Source of the DNA: Artocarpus heterophyllus
Taxonomy: Eukaryota > Streptophyta > Magnoliopsida > Rosales > Moraceae
Assembly (NCBI GenBank): GCA_025403435.1
Contig: CM046354.1
Coordinates: 21,609,467 to 21,673,466 of the forward strand
Length of the DNA: 64,000 bases
Direction: 5' to 3'
Shown: piece by piece, positions 37,547-47,661 of the stretch
Layout of the letters: each line of letters opens with the position of its first letter
Position numbering within the stretch: the stretch's first letter is position 1
Notes under the pieces: model-generated
Seen by the model: only the letters and a program-made list of their open reading frames with translations
What the model was told of the DNA's origin: nothing
The model's database searches: none
Program-made: the position numbers and the translations under genes

Positions 37547-38500
37547 TGGTTAGAGTCGGTGGTGAAACATCTGGACATTCTTAGAGTACCAATGGAATAT
37601 CGTGTCGAATTCACGGGCTATAAATTGAAAGGTAGTGCTCACACCTGGTGGAAGCAAGCAAAGCATTTGGAAAACAATAGGAATATTGGCTGGGATAGAT
37701 TTAAGGAATTGTTCCACGAGCGTTATTTCCTACAAGGATGCAGAGACCAAAAGATTGCCAAATTCTATCAATTAGGACAAGGTGACATGATGGTTCATGA
37801 ATATGATGCAAAGTTCATTGAGTTAACCAAATTTGCTACATTCTTCGTGGTTTCTGAGCGAGAAAAGTGTATTAAGTTTCAGGAAGGGCTTAAAGCATCT
37901 ATCTAATGACAACTGGTTACCTAGCGACTTTAGAATTATGGTGAGTTGGTGTCGTCAGCCTTGCTAGTGGAAAGTGACAATGTCACATACTATGAGAACA
38001 GGGCGAGGACTTTAGGAGGGCCCAAATAAAATAATAGGAGAGGCAATAACAGTAACTGTCAAGCTCAAGTGAAGAATCCTTACGGTAACACCAACAGTGG
38101 GAGTAGTAGTTCTTCAGGCAGCGGACGTAGCGATCCTTATAACTTTCATTGTTATTAATACTAGCAGCCGGGACACATCAAGAGGAACTGTGTAATAATA
38201 AATGCTCAACAAGGATCTCAGGTTAGAGAATGAGCAAGCCGTCAGCCCTAGCCTTAGTTTTTCACTCTGCCTTAGCCTTAACAAATTCCTTAAGTCTAGT
38301 TTCATTAGTTCACCCCTTAGCAGTTGCACTACCCAACGCAGGGATATCAACCGTAGAACTTCTAACGAAATGCCCGACAGGATTGAGCACCCAGTACAGA
38401 TAGTATGTAGTCTCCTCCACCGTAGCAACATCAGCAGACAAATCTAGGACCTAGCAATGTCAACAAAGGAAAAGGGAAAGCTCCAGCCTAGGTTCACACC
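37547..38500 (+). pseudogene. gag of Gypsy D, C-terminal piece
   Basis: The reading resumes in the retrotransposon gag domain: YRVEFTGYKLKGSAHTWWKQAKH, WDRFKELFHERYF, FAxxxVSEREKCIKFQEGLK (open to 37906). After a stop the remainder is fragmentary, with a damaged zinc knuckle (QQPGHIKRNC near 38160-38190) that lost its first part. Together with 20347-20560 this is one gag gene split by Copia B. Confidence 0.85.
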
Positions 38501-39085
38501 ATGACTTTAAGGAGTTCAGATGCTCAAACCAGCAATGCGGTAGTTGACGGTACAGTTTTGGTTTCTCAATCTCTAGCTAATGTTCTATTTTATACTAGTG
38601 CCACTCATTCTCTCATTTTAAGTTCTTTTGTACATGCCTTGGAATTAAAAATAGAGGAATTTGATGAGCCTTTGATAATTACCTCATCCTTGGGGTGAGT
38701 GTATGTAAACTGTATATGTAAGTCTTGTAAGATAATGATTGGGGGTGAGATTTTGAAAAGTGATTTGATTGTAATTCCCATGAGTTCCTATGACGTAATC
38801 TTAGGAATGGACTGGTTGTCCAGGTATAATGCCATTGTAAATTGTTATCTTAGAAAGGTAACCTTAGTGACTGATAGGGAGACAACGATTACTTACTAGG
38901 GTAAAATGGATCGAGCGATGAGTGATCGACTCATGAAGATATGTCTCGGAGGACAAAGAAATCTGGCTTGTTATGCAGTCCTTCTGAATCTAGATATAGC
39001 ATGAAGAAATGCAGCAACACTAGTGGTTGATGAGTTCGATGATGTCTTCCTTGACGAGTTACCTGGATTACCACTACTCCAATGC
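38501..39085 (+). pseudogene. Protease of Gypsy D, with start of reverse transcriptase
   Basis: The active site reads VLFYTSATHS (about 38578-38607) where the family has LFDTGATHS: the catalytic Asp is Tyr, so the protease is dead. Downstream blocks DVILGMDWLSRYNAIVNC and a stop near 38697 follow. At 39020-39072 comes DEFDDVFLDELPGLP, the beginning of the reverse transcriptase module, after which the sequence breaks off. Confidence 0.85.
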
Positions 39086-41020
39086 TAATTATACCAAGTA
39101 GTGACGAGCCTTACAAGGTCTACATTGATGCATCGGGACGAGGACTCGAATGCGTATTGATGCAACATAGATGAGTTATGGCTTATGAATCACGATAGTT
39201 CAGGCCTTATGAGTAGAACTACCCTACACATATTTGGAGCTTGCAGTGATTCATGCTCTAAATATTTGAAGATGCTACTTGTATGGAGCACCTTTCTAGA
39301 TTTTCTAGGACAACAAAAGCTTAAAGTATATGTTCACTCAGAAGGATCTGAATTTGAGATAGCAGAGATGGATGGAGTACATGGAAGACTACGATTTTAT
39401 GCTATAGTATCATCCAGGAAAGGCCAACGTTGTTGCAGATGCGCTCAGCAAGAAGTCTTTTGGAATTCTCGCATGCTTGGCACTCGAGGATTGGAAAAGA
39501 GATGCCACGGTAAGTGAATATAGGCTGTAGTATCATGAATATTTCAATTAGATTTCAATGTATCATATGGAATCTGCATAATGCTCATTCAGATGATAAA
39601 GCAGAATCAATGGTGGGATCAACATCTATAGGGAATATGGACGTGGATTCAAAATGGAGAGTAGTTTGAAGAATAGGAAATACATGCAGATTGGTCATTG
39701 TATTTTAGGAAACGTCTTGCAGTACCTACGACAGAGGAAGTGACAAAGGCCGTGATAGACGAAGCTTACAAGTCTCGATATTTGTGAAGCACAAAACTGT
39801 GTCATGATTTGAAGAGGCAATATTGATGGAGAGGTATGAAGAAGGATGTCCTAGAGTACGTTGCCAAGTGTGTAACTTGCCTTCAGGTGAAAGCCGAACA
39901 TTAGAAGCCTGCTTGACAACTTCAACCACTTCCCATTCCAAGATGGGAATGGGAGTATGTTATGATGGATTTCCTTACTAGATTGCCAAGGACGGAGCAA
40001 ATACATGATGCAATTTGAGTCGTTGTTGACAGGTTGACGAAATCAATGCATTTCATACCTTTCAGATCGATGTGCTAGAGGAGAGTTCTTAGAGAATTAT
40101 TTCTTAAGAATATAGTAAGATTGCATGGAGTTCTTGACAAAGAAACCCAAATTTGAATTGGAGGGGTTTTTAGGAAGCCCTAGGCACAAATTTGAATTCC
40201 AACACTGCTTTTCATCCTCAGACCGACGGGCAGTCCAAGTGAGTCATTCAGATTCTTGAGGATATATTATGTGCATGTGTATTAGACTTTGGCGGGAATT
40301 GAAAGAAGCACCTGCATCTAACGGAATTCACGTACAACGACAATTACTAGGCAAGTATTGGTATGGCACTGTTCGAGGCACTCTATGGATGACCGTATTG
40401 ATCTCTAGTGTGTTGGTCAAAACCAAAAGATAAGATTATTATCGGACCTGATAAGATCCGTGAAAGCAATGAAAAGGTCATCGTGACTCATGATCGGTTG
40501 AAAGCTGCTCATAATAGGCACAAGAGTTATGTTGACAAGAGACGCCAACCCCTGGAATTTGAAGTAGGTGACTTTGTTCTCTTGAAGGTTTCACTGCGCA
40601 AAGGAATTTTGCATTCGGTGTAAGTGGGAAACTTGCACCAAGGTATGTTGGACCATTTGAAATCTCTCACCGTGTTGGTCCGGTCGCTTATTGACTCAAA
40701 CTTTCTCCCGAGCTCTATCGTGTCCATTATATATTCCACATGTCGATGCTTCAGAAAAGTCCGCCTGAACTAAGTAAGATTATTTTGTTTCATGATGTAC
40801 CAATCCAGAAAGACACGGCCTATGAAGAAGTGCCAGTTTAGATTATTGACCGGAAGGTACTAAGTTTATGGCACCATGACATACCGCTAATGAAAGTTGT
40901 ATGGCAACACCATAGGATTGATGAGGTAACCTGGGAATGAATTAACTATGCAAGAATTGTATCCGCATTTATTTTGTTTCTGAGACGATTTCTAATTTCG
41001 GGGATGAAATTTCTTTTAGG
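39086..41020 (+). pseudogene. RNase H, integrase and chromodomain of Gypsy D (RT deleted)
   Basis: Right after the RT start the sequence jumps to RNase H (YIDASGRGLECVLMQ, VMAYES, PTH-LEL-AVIHALK in shifting frames), so about 1 kb encoding the RT fingers and palm is gone. Integrase follows: zinc-binding CVTCLQVKAEH near 39870-39905, core WEYVMMDFLTRLP and VVDRLTKSMHF (39950-40050), then DRLKAAHNRHKSYVDKRR with FEVGDFVLLKVS (40490-40590). The end (40825-40945) reads EEVPV-IIDRKVLSLWHHDIPLMKVVWQHHRIDEVTWE across stops, a chromodomain of Tekay/Del type. Inactive. Confidence 0.85.
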
Positions 41021-41030
41021 GATGGAGAGC

Positions 41031-42420
41031 TGTAACACCCATAAGTTTAATTAAGTATGATTAGTGTAAAATAGCATATTAGTGTGCCTTAACGTAATTT
41101 GAGCTTAATTTAATTAATTTGTGGTATTTTAAATTAATCTCACTTCTACTTTCTTAACTATTTTTACTTGTTATTTAAGATTTTAAAATAAAATAATTTG
41201 TTAAATGCCCAACACATCCCTCCTTGAAAACCATGTTTTCCTGTCAAAGACCACTTTGTCTTTCTCTTTATTTATTTTTCATTCCCTCTCTTTCACTCTC
41301 ATTCCCTAACTCTCTCAGACTCTCTTTCCCCCTCTCTCTCTTCTTCTTCTTCTCTGAATCTCCTACTGATTTTGGGGCAAGAGATTGAAGCTTAAGCCTC
41401 CAAGAGACCTTAAAAAAAGGTCTATTGAGGTTGTTTGTGGTTTCATGGAGCTAACATATAGCAGGTCGGGACTGCGGTATTTGTACTTTCATACAGGATA
41501 ACCAAGTAAGACTCTATATCTCTTTCTTTGATAGACATGTTTTAAAAAGGGTTTTGGCCACGAAGTGTTTTCTTAAAAAATGTTTTAAATAAATGATTGG
41601 GATGAATTTATCGGTTGTTTTCATTAACTGTTGAACAAAAAAATGACCATAATGAACAGAATAATGAATGTAAATGAAAACACTTGGTAATATGAGACTT
41701 GAATAATAATATAGAGCCAGACGTATCGCAAACATCGTCCGAAATGATATATTAGGGTATGATGCCATACTCAGAGATCAAATCGTGTGGAAAGCAACCT
41801 TGGAGGCAGGTCCCAAAACCTAACTGGGCTACGGGGTGGTGATTATAATGGCTTTGCCTAAGAGTAAATAATGTGACAACTTCTGGATGAATAATTGTAT
41901 GAAATGGTAAGGAAGAAATTAATAAATTACATTTACTGTGTTTTATGAACCTTAAATAAATGTTAAATTTTACATTCAAATTACTGTTTTCAACCGTTAG
42001 TCCTATTGAGCCTTCCGCTCGCAGTTTTATTTATTTTAAACCTTTTCCCCCCTCTAGGTGATTGCAGCACAGGGTTGATTAGGACTCTATTGAGCAGATG
42101 CGTGGACTGTAGGATTTCTAGTTTGGGGTTATTCTTTTATCAAATCAAGGCATGTAATATTTTAATCGTTCTGTATTTGGGTTGGGATTGTGGCTGTAAT
42201 TATTATGTCGTCACTATGTGTGTGCACCATTGTGGGTCTGGGTGGCCCGGGTCGTAGTTATTGGTTTTTATTATTTAATTTTCACTACTTTAGTTTAAAA
42301 GCAATCATTTAAAGGTTTTAAAACTCACCAAATTTTTATAAATAAACTAATTATTTAATTGACGATTTTAATTAACTTAATTATTCCGCTACGTCACCAC
42401 CCAGATTGAGGCGCATGACA
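41031..42420 (+). repeat. 3' LTR of Gypsy D
   Basis: 1390 bp, TGTAACACCCATAAGTT...GCGCATGACA, preceded by a weak purine tract (AGGGATGGAGAGC). It is uninterrupted, and so shows where E1 entered the 5' copy. The frames within it are not genes. Confidence 0.92.
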
Positions 42421-43104
42421 TATCATTATCGGAGTCTGCCATACCGAAGTAAGCATGCCATATCCATATATCATAATCAACGACCCGCCTGCGTATTGTC
42501 TTGCTGATGTGGTTGGGCAATTTTTTCACCTTAAAGGCATACAATGTAGACTACTTAAAAGTCCTGGAAATCTATGGTATTAGCCAATATTGAGTAGCCT
42601 AGCAACATCGTTAGCCGTAGGTGATCTTAGGTATCGCTCTGTAAACACCTTCCTAATAGCACAACAAAATCTCTTCATACTTTCAGTTGTTATAGACTCT
42701 CCTATTTTAATGTACTCATACTAGCATCTGCTGATAACGTTATATGCCAACATCCGAAACACAGCTATTAATTTTTGTAAAGTAGACAGAGTTGTTGCAT
42801 AAAGTATTCATCATGATCGTTCATGGCATCAACAATGCAGAGGAATAAATTTTTGAGATATTCGAAAATGTTGGAAAAACATATCTTCACGAAATCATGG
42901 GTTCTCAGCAAAGTAGCCGTTGAACAGATTACGATAAGCACCTTTTTGGTTACGATTAATCACTACATGAGCCTCTATGGATCACTTGGTTGTTTTTGTT
43001 GATTGAGATAGTGAGCGAGGAGGGTGTTGTTGTTAGTGGCTATACGAGTAATCACTTATTGCTGTTCTTCAATTGCTTCAATATCTTTCATCTTCACAAT
43101 ATTG
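42421..43104 (-). pseudogene. Harbinger transposase (ALP1-like nuclease), N-terminal half
   Basis: On the minus strand a start at 43104 opens MKDIEAIEEQQ. In broken frames the conserved blocks follow: IVDAMNDHDEYFMQQ, ESITTESMKRFCCAI, YLRSPTANDVARLL, KNCPTTSARQYAG, and DYDIWIWHAYFGMADSDND (42421-42477), which is the classic catalytic-region signature of PIF/Harbinger transposases. The next block (VLEAYYLFSNL) is found across Gypsy D at about 13690, so the two parts were one gene. About ten stops or frameshifts. Confidence 0.85.
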
Positions 43105-44455
43105 AAATTCCTTTTCAAAGGTAGAGAAGCTTAATGATTTTCTTTTGCTGGGACTAAAACAAAATGGTGTTTGTTTGTTTGTTGTTGTTTTTTCCTATGA
43201 GGAAATGAAACTAAAAAGATTGCAATGGAATTTGGTTGTCTCTTTTTAAAATGGTTGAAGACAATGTTTTATTAGATAAGAAATCAAGATTAGTTAGATC
43301 ATAACCGTCGGATTAGATTTCATAAGACTACCAGCCGTTGGATTAGATTTTAGAACCTTATGTAATCTTCACTCCTACCAAAGCCATGGGATAACTTTAC
43401 ATCTTCACAATTTAAGACTCCTACTTGAGAGTCTCCTACGCTAGCCTCACCTGGATTATCTTCTTTCGTTCTCAACTAGATTGATGAAGATGTTGGGGTA
43501 GCTCATCTGAACAACCCAGTGGGCTGAAGAAAGAAAAATAATGAACTTTACACTACTACTGAAAAAATAAATATGAAAATCAACAACTCTGCAAATTGCT
43601 GCAACAAGGTAACTTATACAGGCATTAAAATTACCAACTCCAACTGACACAAGCTCAAAAAGACGCCAAGAAATTGGTCCTAATTGAACTTCGGGAGGAG
43701 AAGAATATTTACTCAAAGATTTGCATTCCATTACCAATCTCAGTTTACGCGAGTTGTTATGCAAAAGCAATCCACAATTATACTAAAAAGACGCCAACAA
43801 CAACAACATCAAGAATCCAATAACGCGTTTAATGCTTTTGCACAATATTTAATGATAATAGAAGATATGGAATTGATATGTCAAATCACTAAGCGTTGTT
43901 GCTTTATAGAGTATTTAGAAAGTGTATTTAGAATTGAAAGTTTTGAACTGAAAATTGTAGCATATAAGAACTTTACGTTGTAGCATGCAAGAGTTTTAAT
44001 CACTGTAGCATGCAAGAGTTTTGTGCTGTAGCAATTAAAAGTTTTGGTCAGTTTAAGATGTATTTTACTTTATAGTAGTAGTGTTATCTATGTAGTATGA
44101 GATATGTATATGTGTTTTGAGTGGTGTAGCATTATGATATAAATTTTATTAACGTATGCAATTTACATGATTGAATTGTAATAATTTTATTTTTATTGCC
44201 TACCACACATCTATTTTTGGTCATTTTATTACATGCTAAATCAATAATACTAAATAAAAAAAACGATAAATTAAACATAATTTTAAAATATTAAAAAAAA
44301 GGATTAAAAAAATATATTGTTGAATAATAGGCACTTGGAAAAAATTAGGAGTTACACAAATTTTTAGGATTATTTTTTTGACTTTAAAACAAAAAAGGCC
44401 ATCTAACGCCAACGCCAAGGTAGTCTTCGCGTTTGGTGCTTGATTGGAGCTGCTC
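43105..44455. other. Harbinger leader/unknown part, no recognisable gene
   Basis: It contains the presumed 5' leader of the transposase (43105-43240) and AT-rich sequence. A short direct repeat of about 26 bp (GTAGCATGCAAGAGTTTT at 43979 and 44005) is present. Overlapping frames of about 100 codons at 43456-43770 (-) and 43684-43983 (+) show no domain that I can identify; a second Harbinger ORF (Myb-like) might be expected here but is not visible. Confidence 0.4.
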
Positions 44456-45714
44456 TTATTTGACGTTTTGCACAACGCCACGCTTGGATGGATTGGATTG
44501 ATTTATGCCACGTTACAAAAAATTATTGTATTTTATGCCACACATATTAATACACTAAATACAGTAAAAGACGTTTTTGCCTTTGATTAAATTGAATCAA
44601 TTTTCTCTCCCAAATGTCTTAGCCTTATTCGTTTTTGCTCTGGTACACCCTTGATTTTCTCTTCTTCTTTATGTTCTCTTTCTATCTGCTTTGCCTCTCC
44701 CCTGCCAATGCCAATGCCCTGTCACAAACGCCACCAACACCGCCCTCACCACGAGATATCTCTCCCACAAATATTTGACTCCGAAAAAGATTAGATCTCT
44801 CATGTGGATCTTTGATGTACACGACATACGGGGATCGGAAGCCCGTCGGATCAGTGTTGTCTGGCTAGCAATCTCCTTTGCACAATAGGAGATCTGCACA
44901 TCTCCCCTCGCCTTGTCGTGGTGGCCACATGGAGGAAGAGATCTACTAACGTTGGTGGCTGCGTCGAGACTGTCGGTGAGATCTCCTTCGCTATTAGGGA
45001 GATATGCAGATCTCTGCTCTCGCCATGGTGGCCGAATGGAGGCGCCGGAGAAATCTCTTCCACACGAGGAGATCGACAAGCTTTTTGTTTTTTGATATGT
45101 TTTTTGGATGTTTGATCTGTTTAGTTGTACATTAAGGTTATATTTGACATTTTTAAATATTATGCAAAGATACGTGATATTATTTACAATTATTTTTTTA
45201 ATGATATAAATCAATCCAAATTTTAATTTTGTAGCATATATGTAAAAAGCCCATATGGAAATGGCCTAAGGCCACCAAATCCCAACCTTGGTTTAAGTTC
45301 TTTGCAAAATTATAATAACAACAACAATAATAATAAAACCTAGATAAGTCACCGCCAAACCCTATCCCTTGACATCCCCCGCACCACTCCGCATGAACAT
45401 TGGAGCATCGTCGGCTACACTCATCGTAGCCGACGAGTGCCAATCTCGTCGTAGATGCCAATCCGCCGCGCAAACTTTGCACTAAATTCAATCCTCGTCA
45501 ATCCATGCTTTGCGTCGCTGTTGCCACCGTTCGCCCAGCTCTGAGCTTGCCCGCCAAGTGAGCTCTTGTGCATGGAAGGGTATTTTTGGTATTTTAAAAT
45601 AATTTGGAAGTTAAATCGTTTAAATCGTGTTTAACAATCGTGTCAACTCAGGTGTCATTGTAATTTATTTTGGGAAGCAAGAACGTTGACATAAGTGAAG
45701 AATGTAATAAGCTC
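44456..45714. other. Intergenic sequence upstream of the response regulator
   Basis: Two patches less AT-rich than the surroundings, 44690-45080 (repeated GAGATCTGCA/GAGATCTCC words) and 45340-45560, look like decayed gene or retroelement leader pieces, but no frame gives a recognisable protein. A 181-codon minus frame at 44669-45214 is compositionally odd and not supported. Confidence 0.4.
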
Positions 45715-45716
45715 TA

Positions 45717-45747
<31 letters not shown>

Positions 45748-45750
45748 TTC
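45715..45750 (+). repeat. TATTTT microsatellite upstream of the response regulator
   Basis: About five TATTTT units, slightly degenerate, about 325 bp before the start codon. Confidence 0.85.
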
Positions 45751-45851
45751 TTTTATTTTTTGGGAAGAAAATCTAATATTTAATTGCAAATTGAAAAGGT
45801 CAACAAAGAGCACCTTCTTTGCTTGTTCGCCAAATAAAAAAATCAACCCGC

Positions 45852-45961
45852 AAGATTTGGGAGATTCGTGATGAAATCTGGTGGGATTTTTCTTTTCAAA
45901 CTGTCGGATTTCCACAGGGATTTCGTATCTTTTATTGATTTTGATGGCTTTCCATTTAAAA
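45852..45961 (+). promoter_or_regulatory. Promoter of the type-A response regulator: ARR-B-type motif cluster and TATA-like box
   Basis: Six (A/G)GATT-type words, the core bound by type-B response regulators, lie within 71 bp: AAGATTT 45852-45858, AGATTC 45862-45867, AAATCT (reverse AGATTT) 45874-45879, GGATT 45884-45888, 45906-45910 and 45918-45922. TTTAAAA at 45955-45961 may serve as TATA box, followed by GGCCCA at 45962-45967 (site II-like). Type-A genes are known primary cytokinin-response genes driven by type-B factors through such motifs. The words are short, so some are expected by chance. Confidence 0.5.
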
Positions 45962-46071
45962 GGCCCACACCCCTCCTTTGGGTCTCATCCAATTCATCCA
46001 TCTCCTTTTGGTTTCCTCCTCCTCCTTGATTCCAATCTTTTCTTTTCTTTCAATACAAAAAATTTGTGGGT

Positions 46072-47104
46072 ATGGCTGCAAATGCTCAGTTTCATGTCCT
46101 GGCCGTCGATGACAGCAACGTAGATCGAAAGTTGATTGAAACTCTCCTCAAGACTTCTTCCTTTCAAGGTATGAATTTCAATATGAAATCACGAATTTCA
46201 ATATGAAATCTGTAGAGTTAAAAACTTTTGGTTCTTTGTTTTTTGATATTTAGTTGATCAGTTTGTTGATGAGATTTTCTGGGTCCTTGTTCTTTTTGCA
46301 GTTACTGCAGTAGATTCAGGAAGCAAGGCTTTGGAGTTTCTGGGCTTGCAGGAGGATGATGAACAAAATCAACAGAATTACTTGGAAGTAAATATGATCA
46401 TTACTGATTACTCTATGCCTGGAATGACCGGATATGATCTTTTAAGAAAGATCAAGGTAATTTTCTTTCATTTAATGTTTGCAACAACTTTTTAAAGAAG
46501 ACAAGAGTTAATTTAGCCTTCTTATGTTATGCAGAAATCTAAATATCTTAAAGATGTACCAGTTGTCATCATGTCCTCAGAGAATGTTCCATCAAGAATC
46601 AGCAGGTAAGATGAACCGAAAGAAAGCATTATTATTTGTTTAAATATCTGTTCTTGTATATATGGTCGACGCTTCAATGGTTACGGTCTCGGAGGGTATT
46701 ATTACTATTGGTGTTTGATATAAATCTAACGCTTGTAACTAAGCGGAGAGTTGAGCAAAATAAATAATTAATGAAGTTAATTTTTGTCACGTTATGTACT
46801 CTTTTCAAATATGTAACCATTGGAGTTCATATATATATATATATATATATATTTAGTTTGTTTCTGTTTCTCCCTGCTTGACATGGCTTCATTGTTGTTG
46901 ATCAGATGCTTGGAGGAAGGGGCAGAAGAATTCTTTTTGAAACCAGTTCAGTTGTCGGATGTTAAAAAGCTTAAGCCCCATTTGTTGAAGGGTAGATCTA
47001 AGAAAGTACAACACAACATCAACAAGAGAAAAGCCTGCCACACGAAAGAAAACCAATCACCAAACAAAGCAAGAAAAACACTTGATATTTTGGAAGTGAT
47101 CTAA
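46072..47104 (+). CDS. ARR9: Type-A two-component response regulator (ARR8/ARR9-like), four exons
   Basis: Receives phosphate from histidine phosphotransfer proteins and dampens cytokinin signalling; a cytosolic/nuclear single-domain receiver. Exons 46072-46168, 46302-46456, 46535-46605 and 46906-47104, with GT...AG introns and correct phases, give 173 residues. Start ATG at 46072 ([14 protein letters not shown]). Receiver domain residues 7-125: acidic pair D13 D14, phospho-acceptor D68 in [15 protein letters not shown]98 ([13 protein letters not shown]) and K120 ([10 protein letters not shown]) all present. The basic C-terminal tail (about residues 130-173, [13 protein letters not shown]) has no DNA-binding GARP/Myb domain, which sets type A apart from type [12 protein letters not shown] and [15 protein letters not shown] match the ARR8/ARR9 group best, but the tail is shorter than in Arabidopsis ARR9, so orthology is not certain. 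The only apparently intact host gene in the window. Confidence 0.95.
46829..46852 (+). repeat. (AT)12 microsatellite in intron 3 of the response regulator
   Basis: Twelve uninterrupted AT units about 50 bp before the exon 4 acceptor. Likely to vary in length between individuals. Confidence 0.95.
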
Positions 47105-47661
47105 GGTGAGCTTTACAGGGGACAATATTTTGATGTTTGACAAGTGGGATCAACAAGATTTTGTTTGATCCCCAGAGACATCAATTGGCTATATTTTAGG
47201 CCAAGATCTAGTCAAGAAGGGGAAGCTGGTTTTTTCAACTTCCTTATTCCTATAGCAAAGACCGAAATCAACCCAAATCACTTTCAGTTTCAATTGTGCA
47301 ATGTTTGCATAGAAGTACTCGACCGCAAGCTTTGCGGTCATGGGCTTAATTCAGCCTTTGCTTCTTGATGTTTTTATTCGCCGAAGGAGACATTTTGAGA
47401 ACAATGTTGGAGGATTTTAAGCTATAGCAGACCAGATTCACAGTTTTTCCTAAGCCGAATTCCGAAGTGAGAGCCCTTGTCTTGTTCACCGTTTGAACCA
47501 CTCTTCAAAAGGCTTTTTTTCAGCAGGGCAAGGAAAGCCACAACTCTTCGGGACTGGTCAGTTCGAAAGTTGCAACCGTTTCAAGTACAAAAATTTTATC
47601 ACGGCAGTTTCTCTGATTTTGGGAATCCGAATACAAATAAAGTTTTTTACAGTTATTTTTA
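47105..47661 (+). other. Probable 3' UTR of the response regulator
   Basis: Non-coding sequence after the stop. AATAAA at 47636-47641 is a candidate polyadenylation signal about 530 bp downstream; no closer clear signal was noticed. Transcript end is not determinable from sequence. Confidence 0.5.

Larger units (their letters stand above)
13706..42420 (+). mobile_element. Gypsy chromovirus element D (Tekay/Del-like), with nested insertions
   Basis: The 5' LTR (13706-20255) and 3' LTR (41031-42420) both start TGTA(A/G)CACCCATA and end CATGACA. Flanks TTTCA (13701-13705) and TATCA (42421-42425) fit a 5-bp target duplication with one change. The interior has a primer site, gag, protease, RNase H, integrase and a chromodomain-like C-terminus; most of reverse transcriptase is missing. 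It carries insertions E1 (14092-19210) and B (20561-37541), itself containing two more. It inserted in the Harbinger transposase. Confidence 0.88.
12969..44455 (-). mobile_element. PIF/Harbinger DNA transposon H, split by nested insertions
   Basis: Transposase sequence is found on the minus strand on both sides of Gypsy element D. Candidate inverted ends are GGTCATCTCCAACCCATTG at 12969 and, read inward from 44455, GAGCAGCTCCAATCAAGCACC. The right end is followed by TTA, and TTA also occurs just outside the left end, as expected for this superfamily, but exact ends are uncertain. Without the insertion the element would be about 2.8 kb, of which 43105-44455 encodes no domain I can identify. 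Confidence 0.5.

Noticed and set aside
43456..43983. Second Harbinger ORF (Myb/SANT-like) on either strand
   Set aside because: Position is suitable, but no spaced Trp pattern or other SANT signature could be read in any frame.
44669..45214. 181-codon minus frame upstream of the response regulator
   Set aside because: No recognisable domain, odd composition, and an overlapping alternative frame on the same strand; insufficient support.
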